A stretch of DNA of 64,000 nucleotides, from positions 3,589,001-3,653,000 of the forward strand of contig NZ_CP107716.1 of NCBI RefSeq assembly GCF_025854335.1, written 5' to 3'. Source of the stretch: Pelagibacterium flavum. GTDB taxonomy: Bacteria; Pseudomonadota; Alphaproteobacteria; Rhizobiales; Devosiaceae. Below are positions 58,485 to 64,000 of this stretch, in pieces. The notes below the pieces were generated by a model. That model saw only the letters and a list, made by a program, of their open reading frames with translations, was not told where the DNA came from and made no database searches. The first letter of the stretch is position 1, and every line of letters starts with the position of its first letter. The position numbers were made by a program, and so were the translations under genes.

Positions 58485-59771
58485 GTGCTTGACGACCATA
58501 ACCACAACAATCTCTGGGCCGACACCGCCAGCGTGCCACCTGCGACCACGGTGCTTTCACGCGATCATGTCGCAGATGTCGCCATCATCGGTGGTGGTTT
58601 CACCGGGCTGTCGGCGGCGCTTCACCTCGCTGAACTCGATCAGCACGCCATTGTTCTTGAGGCCAGGGATATCGGGCATGGAGGGTCTGGTCGCAACGTG
58701 GGGCTGGTTAACGCGGGCATGTGGGTTATGCCCAACGACCTAATCGATGCACAGGGTCTCGAGTGGGGCACGCGACTGATCCAGGCGCTGGGCGATGGGC
58801 CCGCGCTGGTATTCGACCTCATAGCGCGCTTCGGCATCGAGTGCGAGGCAGTGCGCAATGGCACGCTCCATCTGGGCGTGGGTTCAGCGGGCGATAAAGA
58901 ACTCGGTGAGCGCGAAGCCCAGTGGCAGGCGCTAGGCGCCCCTGTTCGACGCCTGAATCGAGCAGACGCGGAAGTTTTGACGGGGACAAGTGCTTTTTCC
59001 TCCGCCCTTCTGGACGAACGGGCCGGCACGCTACAGCCCCTGTCCTACGCACGGGGACTGGCGGCGGCCGCGCAAGCTGCAGGTGCAACCATCTTCACTC
59101 ACTCGCCTGTCACGTCGGCTCATCACGAGAACGACCACTGGACGCTGGAAACACCGGGCGGAACCGTGAGAGCAAAGTGGATCATCGTTGCCAGCAACGC
59201 CTATTCAGGGCTCGAAAAGCGCTATGCCTTCGTGCGACAGCAAGATGAGCTGACCCTCCTGCCCTTCTTTCAATTTGCAACCGAAGTGCTGCCCGAGGAG
59301 ATTGCGGCACGCATCCTGCCCCAGGGTCACGGATGCTGGGATACCCGCACTGTGATGACAGCATTCCGCAAGGACAATGCTGGCCGGCTGATCTTTGGGA
59401 GCGTCGGCGCACTCGACCCGATATCGCTGGGTGCTCAACGGGCCTTCGCCCAACGCTCGATCGCCAGGCTCTTTCCCTTCCTTTCCAAAGTGCGGCTGGA
59501 TCACTGCTGGCACGGACAAATCGGAATGACCGACAACGCGCTGCCAAAGTTCCATCACCATGGCCCCAAAGCGATTGGCGTGAACGGCTTCAACGGGCGC
59601 GGCATCGCGCCGGGAACGGTCTTTGGCCGAGCCATGGCGCGACACATTGTGCTGGGAGAGCAAATGTTGCTCCCCCAGAACCCTGTTGGCCGTGCCAGAC
59701 TGGGAAGGGTGAGGACGAGAGCCTACAAGCTGGGCAGCCACCTTTTGCATCTCGCCTCGTCGCGGTTCTAG
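58485..59771 (+). CDS. FAD-dependent oxidoreductase (DadA / gamma-glutamylputrescine oxidase type)
   Basis: A 428-residue flavoenzyme of the D-amino-acid oxidase family. The N-terminal dinucleotide motif VADVAIIGGGFTGLSAALHLAELDQHAIVLEARDIGHGGSGRNVGLVNAG is close to that of PuuB-like oxidases. The substrate domain has GTLQPLSYARGLAAAAQAAGATIF, and the C-terminal FAD loop is IGVNGFNGRGIAPGTVFGRAMA. GTG 58485 is the start. It would oxidise an amine or amino acid to the imine, then aldehyde or keto acid. It converges with the next gene by a four-base overlap. Confidence 0.9.
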   Translation: MLDDHNHNNLWADTASVPPATTVLSRDHVADVAIIGGGFTGLSAALHLAELDQHAIVLEARDIGHGGSGRNVGLVNAGMWVMPNDLIDAQGLEWGTRLIQALGDGPALVFDLIARFGIECEAVRNGTLHLGVGSAGDKELGEREAQWQALGAPVRRLNRADAEVLTGTSAFSSALLDERAGTLQPLSYARGLAAAAQAAGATIFTHSPVTSAHHENDHWTLETPGGTVRAKWIIVASNAYSGLEKRYAFVRQQDELTLLPFFQFATEVLPEEIAARILPQGHGCWDTRTVMTAFRKDNAGRLIFGSVGALDPISLGAQRAFAQRSIARLFPFLSKVRLDHCWHGQIGMTDNALPKFHHHGPKAIGVNGFNGRGIAPGTVFGRAMARHIVLGEQMLLPQNPVGRARLGRVRTRAYKLGSHLLHLASSRF

Positions 59772-60700
59772 ATTCGCGACGCGAGATATCGGGCGGTATA
59801 CAAGTCGAGGTGTCCGCCCCCGACATTCTTATAGATCGTGATTTCGTCGTCAGCGCTGCGACCTGCATGCACGCCTTGGCACAGCTCGAATGCGTCCGCC
59901 TGCACAGCGTCCCAGCCGATGACGCCGGCGTTGACAGGCTGGATGAGGTCTCCGGCTCCCTCCATTCCGTTTCGGGTATCGACGAACAGCGATCCGCGTC
60001 TGATCGCTTCATCATCGGCTTCGCGCATGGTCGGAAGATAGGCGCCGACGAGATCAAGATGAGCGCCGGGTTTGAGACAGCGCCCTTTCACCAGAGGCCG
60101 GTCCGACATGGTCACGCAACTGACGATATCGGCTTGAGCCACCGCATCATCGAGATCAAGAACAGCGGTGACCACGTAGCGGTCGGCCAGACGCTCAGCC
60201 AGCGCGGTGGCCCGTTCAGGAGTGCGATTCCAGATCATCACCCGCTCGATTGATGGCCGCGCGGCGACGTGGGCATCTATCATGTGAGGTGCCAGCCCTC
60301 CTGCGCCAAGGACCAGCAGTGTCTTGGCATCCGGTCGTGCGAGCAACCTGCTGCCAAGCCCGGAATCCCCCGCTGTCTTGCGGAAAGTCATGGCGGCTCC
60401 GTCCGCGATAAGAGTGGGAGCTCCGGTCGTGGCGTCAAATACTACCACCAGCCCCTGGACGGATGGCTCAGCGGGCTGGCGCTTGAGGTTGGTTGGAAAC
60501 ACGCCCACAAGCTTGGCGGCAACGACATCATTCCTGGCCCACCCAAGGAGCGAAACAAACTTGTTGCTCCCCCCCTCAGGCTCATCCATCACCATATGCT
60601 GCGCCTCGGGCATGCCAGCCTTGTGGGCTTCCTCCAACGCAGCGATGAGTCCTGGATAGTCAACCAACTTCTCCACCGCCGCTACATCAAAGCTTTTCAT
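59768..60700 (-). CDS. Ornithine cyclodeaminase / mu-crystallin family protein
   Basis: A 310-residue NAD-binding enzyme. The substrate side is at the N-terminus (SNKFVSLLGWARNDVVAAKLVGVFPTN), and the Rossmann motif LVLGAGGLAPHMIDAHVAARP is near residue 125. MTFRKTAGDSGLGSRLLAR and DIVSCVTMSDRPLVKGRCLKPGAHLDLVGAY are family blocks. Members deaminate ornithine, reduce imines or act as alanine/ketimine reductases. Reduction of a cyclic imine coming from the neighbouring oxidase is plausible. ATG 60700 has GGAGACAAC upstream. It diverges from the MarR gene. Confidence 0.88.
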   Translation of the reverse strand: MKSFDVAAVEKLVDYPGLIAALEEAHKAGMPEAQHMVMDEPEGGSNKFVSLLGWARNDVVAAKLVGVFPTNLKRQPAEPSVQGLVVVFDATTGAPTLIADGAAMTFRKTAGDSGLGSRLLARPDAKTLLVLGAGGLAPHMIDAHVAARPSIERVMIWNRTPERATALAERLADRYVVTAVLDLDDAVAQADIVSCVTMSDRPLVKGRCLKPGAHLDLVGAYLPTMREADDEAIRRGSLFVDTRNGMEGAGDLIQPVNAGVIGWDAVQADAFELCQGVHAGRSADDEITIYKNVGGGHLDLYTARYLASRI

Positions 60701-60775
60701 TGTTGTCTCCACTTGGCATCTTGGCCTTGCGCCGTTCGGTGCCCGCGTATGAGCACCAATATCGCGCTGTTATTG

Positions 60776-60789
60776 GTTCCATATGGAAC
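60776..60789. promoter_or_regulatory. 14-bp perfect palindrome in the divergent gap before MarR
   Basis: GTTCCATATGGAAC lies between the cyclodeaminase start (60700) and the MarR start (60847), as expected for a MarR-type operator controlling both directions. Confidence 0.7.
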
Positions 60790-60846
60790 TTTGTCAAGGC
60801 GACCGACTGGTCCTATTGTCGGTAATGGGCTAGGAAGCTGCAGGCG

Positions 60847-61380
60847 ATGAGCGGAACAAATGAAATGAACGATCGATTTGATGACGTCGGGGGCAGTCAC
60901 GTAGCGACGCCCAAAGGAATCCTCGACAAAGTGCTGTCCAACCCTGACATCGACCGTGACGGACTGCGCCTGAGTTTGTGGTCTGGCTTTTACACAGGGC
61001 CCGTCTTTGCTGAAATCGAGAAGCGCTTCGGGCTCTATCGCGACGAAAACAACGTCCTCTTTGCCTTGGCAACCTATGGGCAACTGACGGCCAAATCGAT
61101 CAGCGAGTTCCTCGGCCGTCCCAAGAACTCAATCAGTCGAGCCATCGATCGGCTCCTGAAAAAAGGGCTCGTCCATACGGAAGTGGATCCAGCCGATCGC
61201 CGCCGCGTGCTCCTCACCATAGAGCCGGCCGGCCGGGAGTTGCATGAACAGACCCTCGCTATCCATAAGGCACGAGAAGCCTATATGCTAAAGAACCTCA
61301 GCCCGGTGGAACGTACGGCACTCGATGCCATACTCGCTAAACTGATCGAAGACGCTGATGACTGGATCGAGCCTTTCTAG
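60847..61380 (+). CDS. MarR-family transcriptional regulator
   Basis: A 177-residue regulator. The winged helix GQLTAKSISEFLGRPKNSISRAIDRLLKKGLVHTEVDPADRRRVLLTIEPAGRELHEQTL has the D-x-R-R-x3-L-T wing motif. The N-terminal extension (SGTNEMNDRFDDVGG) is unusual, and the helical ends form the dimer. The regulated genes are probably the cyclodeaminase and perhaps the TRAP genes that converge on it from the right. Confidence 0.92.
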   Translation: MSGTNEMNDRFDDVGGSHVATPKGILDKVLSNPDIDRDGLRLSLWSGFYTGPVFAEIEKRFGLYRDENNVLFALATYGQLTAKSISEFLGRPKNSISRAIDRLLKKGLVHTEVDPADRRRVLLTIEPAGRELHEQTLAIHKAREAYMLKNLSPVERTALDAILAKLIEDADDWIEPF

Positions 61381-61458
61381 GGACCTCCTCTCCCCCGCGC
61401 CTTCACTGGTCGTTCGCTGCTCTGCAGCGCAAAGATCGTTCCGCCCGGAGATTGCCGG

Positions 61459-62733
61459 TCAGAACACGAGATCGGGCAGGAATGTCACCAGCGGGGGCAC
61501 AAAGGTCAACAGCAGCAGAACCGAAACGAGAACTGCCAAATAAGGCAAGAATTCCCTGGTGAATTCCTCGATGGAGCATCGGGTAATCGTGCACACCGTG
61601 AACATGACTGTACCCACGGGCGGCGTCATCGATCCGATGGCCGTATTGAACACCAGAACAACCCCGAGATGAACAGGATCTATTCCCAACTCTGTCGCCA
61701 CCTCGATCAGGAGGGGGCCCAGTATGACGACCAGGGCCAATCCTTCAAAGACCGTCCCGAGCAGCAGCAGAGCGATGTTTATGACCAGCATCACGACGTA
61801 TTTGTTGTCCGAGATACCAAGCAGCCCGCTCACCAACATCTGCGGCACCTGCTCAAGGCTCAGGATGAGCGAGAAAACGGCCGCCGCGGCGACGATGAAC
61901 ATAACGCTTGCCGTTGTGTGAGCAGATTCACGCAGAAGCCCATAGACATCACCCCAGCCGATGCCACGATAGACGAATACGCCCACCAGGAAGGCGTACA
62001 GGGCGGCAATGGCACCCAATTCGGTGGGCGTGAAAAGCCCTATCCGCAGGCCAAACAGCAGCATGACCGGCATTGCGAGTGCCCACAACGCCGCCCAGCC
62101 ATTCCGGCCGATCTCGCCGAGGCTGGCACGCGTTGAACGCGATGGAGCATAATTGCGCCGCCCCGCGGTCCAGCGAACCATCAGCATCAGTGCGATACCG
62201 ATAATGATTGCCGGTACCACGCCGCCCATGAACAGCCGGCCGATAGAGGTATTCGTCAACAGACCGTAAACGATCAGCGCAATTGACGGTGGCATGATAG
62301 GCGCGATGATCGAGGACGCAGCGCTGACCACTGAACCATAAGCGTTGGAATAGCCCCTCTGGCGCATCACCGGCACAATCGTGCGCGCATCGATGGCGGC
62401 ATCGGCATTGGCCGATCCCGACATCGCTCCCATGAACACCGAATTGAGCACCGCTACCTGCGCCAGTCCGCCCTTCCAGTGGCCCACGAGGCTTTCGGCG
62501 AACCCGTAGAGCTTTTCTGCTATTCCTCCTCGCGCCATCGCGCAGCCAGCCACGACAAACAGGGGAATGGCCAGCAAGGGAAACGATTCCATGCTCGACC
62601 CCATGCGCTGAGCGAGGATACTCGCCATCATCGGGTTCAACGCGAAATAGGCCGCTGAGGCACCCAGCATGGTAAATCCGATGGGAACGCGCAGGATGAT
62701 AAGCGCCACAAAAGCGATTACGGCAACGGTCAT
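61459..62733 (-). CDS. TRAP transporter large permease (DctM family)
   Basis: A 424-residue membrane protein with about 12 helices, such as VAVIAFVALIILRVPIGFTMLG at the start. Family blocks are FPLLAIPLFVVAGCAMARGGIAEKLYGFAESLVGHWKGGLAQVAVLNSVFMGAMSGSANADAAIDARTIVPVM and IMPPSIALIVYGLLTNTSIGRLFMGGVVPAI. Start 62733 overlaps the DctQ stop by four bases. It carries out Na+-driven uptake of an organic acid or amino-acid-like ligand together with DctQ and DctP. Confidence 0.95.
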   Translation of the reverse strand: MTVAVIAFVALIILRVPIGFTMLGASAAYFALNPMMASILAQRMGSSMESFPLLAIPLFVVAGCAMARGGIAEKLYGFAESLVGHWKGGLAQVAVLNSVFMGAMSGSANADAAIDARTIVPVMRQRGYSNAYGSVVSAASSIIAPIMPPSIALIVYGLLTNTSIGRLFMGGVVPAIIIGIALMLMVRWTAGRRNYAPSRSTRASLGEIGRNGWAALWALAMPVMLLFGLRIGLFTPTELGAIAALYAFLVGVFVYRGIGWGDVYGLLRESAHTTASVMFIVAAAAVFSLILSLEQVPQMLVSGLLGISDNKYVVMLVINIALLLLGTVFEGLALVVILGPLLIEVATELGIDPVHLGVVLVFNTAIGSMTPPVGTVMFTVCTITRCSIEEFTREFLPYLAVLVSVLLLLTFVPPLVTFLPDLVF

Positions 62734-63206
62734 GATCTTGCCTTGGCCTCTCTCACTTCCTCGACTATTGCCAGAACCTGCACGACGATGATCCCGCCCA
62801 TGCCGACGGCAAGCAACGCGGCCATGATCCACTTGGGCCAGCCCAAGGCAAGAAATGTCGTGAACCGGGCCGTCGATATCTGGGCGATGGCAGCCTGAAT
62901 GACCGACACCGATATGGCTATGACAAGCAAATGAGAGACAATTGAAGCTGGCGTTCTGGCTCGTCTCGGCAAAAGCTCGACAAAAAAGCCGATGCCGAAG
63001 AGCTGACCATAGAGCGCAGCGCCAACCAGCCCCAGCCACACAGTCGCAGAAAAGGCCAATATGGCCAGGTCGTGGGCGGCATAAAAGGGAACGCGCAGCA
63101 CGTTGCGCGCAATGACGTCAGCTGAGACAACGATAACAAGACAGGCGATAAACAGCGCGGGCAAGACCGAGCCTGTTAGCTCGACCACGCGTCGGATCGT
63201 TACCAT
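62730..63206 (-). CDS. TRAP transporter small permease (DctQ family)
   Basis: A 158-residue protein with four hydrophobic helices (LPALFIACLVIVVSADVIARN, HDLAILAFSATVWLGLVGAALY, ASIVSHLLVIAISVSVIQAAIA, WIMAALLAVGMGGIIVVQVLAIVEEV). ATG 63206 has GGGGTGAG upstream. It stabilises the DctM subunit. Coupled by ATGA overlap to DctM. Confidence 0.93.
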   Translation of the reverse strand: MVTIRRVVELTGSVLPALFIACLVIVVSADVIARNVLRVPFYAAHDLAILAFSATVWLGLVGAALYGQLFGIGFFVELLPRRARTPASIVSHLLVIAISVSVIQAAIAQISTARFTTFLALGWPKWIMAALLAVGMGGIIVVQVLAIVEEVREAKARS

Positions 63207-63262
63207 TGACTCACCCCTGTGTGTGCGCCGCCCGGTTTGACAGGGCGGCGCTGATCCTTGTC

Positions 63263-64000
63263 TTATTCGCCTGTGGCAGCAGCGCGAACCTGATCGTAAA
63301 GCCCTTCGGGCCAATCAGGAAAGCTTGTGTAAAAGCTCGCCGTCTGGTCTCTGTAAGCTTGAACGTCCGCTTCGTGGAAGGTCACGCCCTGCTCTTCAAA
63401 TTCGGCCCGAACCTCATCTTCGAGACCCTTGGACAGCGCTGTAAGGTCCTGGCCGCCTACACGGAACTCTTCCATCAAAATGGCTCGGTCCTCTTCGCTG
63501 AGAGCCTGATAGGTCTCTTCGCTCATCACCCAGCCGAGAAACAGATTGAAGTGCCCGGTCAGCGTAATGTGCTTGGCCACTTCCTGCCAGCCGCTCGCAC
63601 GCAGCCCCGTCAACGGGGCTTCTGCCGCCGACACCACACCCTGAGATAGAGCGGAATAGACTTCAGCGGCCTCGACGGTCGTTGCCAACACGTCGAGAGG
63701 TTCAAAAGTCTTGATCCAGGTTTCGACCGGCGGCACACGCATGCGCACGCCTTCAAGATCATCGGGGTGAGGATAGCCAGCATTGCCAATCATATGCCGG
63801 GGTCCATCAAACCAGTTCAGCGCTACAACGCGAATTCCTGCAGTCTGTGCAAGATCATCGTAGTAGCCCATCATGAGATCGGAAAACGCCAGTCGTTCGG
63901 CTTCCTCGGTGTTTTCAACAATAAAGGGACCTTCCACGATCGCGAGCTCCGGCACACCAAAACCGGCCAGAAAGGACGCCGAAGTGAACGTCATCACGGG
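63263..64000 (-). CDS. TRAP transporter substrate-binding protein (DctP family, partial)
   Basis: The frame is open to the right edge; about 245 C-terminal residues are visible. They show DctP blocks: VEGPFIVENTEEAERL, GIRVVALNWFDGPRHMIGNAGYPHPDDLEGVRMRVPPVETWIKTFEPLDVLATTVEAAEVYSALSQGVVSAAEAPL, with the conserved Arg that fixes the ligand carboxylate (RMRVPP). The signal peptide lies outside the window. The ligand-contact positions GFGVPEL and WFDGPRHM do not identify a known substrate. Confidence 0.93.
   Translation of the reverse strand, partial: PVMTFTSASFLAGFGVPELAIVEGPFIVENTEEAERLAFSDLMMGYYDDLAQTAGIRVVALNWFDGPRHMIGNAGYPHPDDLEGVRMRVPPVETWIKTFEPLDVLATTVEAAEVYSALSQGVVSAAEAPLTGLRASGWQEVAKHITLTGHFNLFLGWVMSEETYQALSEEDRAILMEEFRVGGQDLTALSKGLEDEVRAEFEEQGVTFHEADVQAYRDQTASFYTSFPDWPEGLYDQVRAAATGE

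Overview
The window reads as a chromosomal segment of a GC-rich alphaproteobacterium of the Hyphomicrobiales type, perhaps Devosia or Pelagibacterium. This is an inference from the polyol and sugar ABC operons, the TRAP system, the interspersed palindromic repeats typical of that order and the general protein character. No rRNA or other taxonomic marker is present, so the genus is a guess.

Host region A (1-19774). A sugar ABC transporter operon on the plus strand (binding protein tail, two permeases, a Gfo/Idh/MocA dehydrogenase, ATPase) is followed by small enzymes and a regulator/membrane-protein pair. Next comes a complete minus-strand polyol (sorbitol/mannitol type) operon: SorC regulator, binding protein, two permeases, ATPase, mannitol 2-dehydrogenase-like enzyme, HAD phosphatase and FGGY kinase. 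Then come a SelW-like protein, a 1-Cys peroxiredoxin, a DUF2799-like lipoprotein and MsrA. Palindromic interspersed repeats sit in the gaps.

Mobile region B (19775-46878). A tRNA-Ser(GGA) gene carries an 18-bp attachment core at its 3' end. The core recurs at 38090 and (17-18 bp) at 46861, so two elements lie in tandem. Element 1 (about 18.2 kb) encodes a T7-type single-subunit RNA polymerase, a compact protein with family-A polymerase palm motifs, two giant internal-virion-like proteins (one ending in a muramidase-like domain plus an M15 peptidase), a tyrosine integrase, a serine recombinase and an LPO_1073-like cargo gene. I could find no capsid, portal, terminase or tail gene. Element 2 (about 8.8 kb) has its own integrase, an HK97-type major capsid protein, a tape-measure protein and small regulators, but no terminase or portal. 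Both look like phage satellites or strongly reduced prophages. Element 1 is the best candidate for something undescribed.

Scar region C (46879-51476). A frameshifted host gene is followed by an IS3-family element whose orfB is split by an IS110-family element. A truncated alpha/beta hydrolase abuts the IS3 end.

Host region D (51477-64000). This is a densely regulated catabolic cluster: nitrilase-family amidohydrolase, proline-iminopeptidase-like amidase, HpcH/HpaI aldolase, RraA-like protein, LuxR solo, LysR regulator, LacI regulator, FAD-dependent amine/amino-acid oxidase, ornithine-cyclodeaminase-like enzyme, MarR regulator and a DctMQP TRAP transporter that runs off the right edge. Clear palindromic operators lie in the LysR/RraA and MarR/cyclodeaminase divergent gaps. 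Together the genes suggest uptake and breakdown of an amide or amino-acid-like compound; the substrate cannot be read from the sequence.
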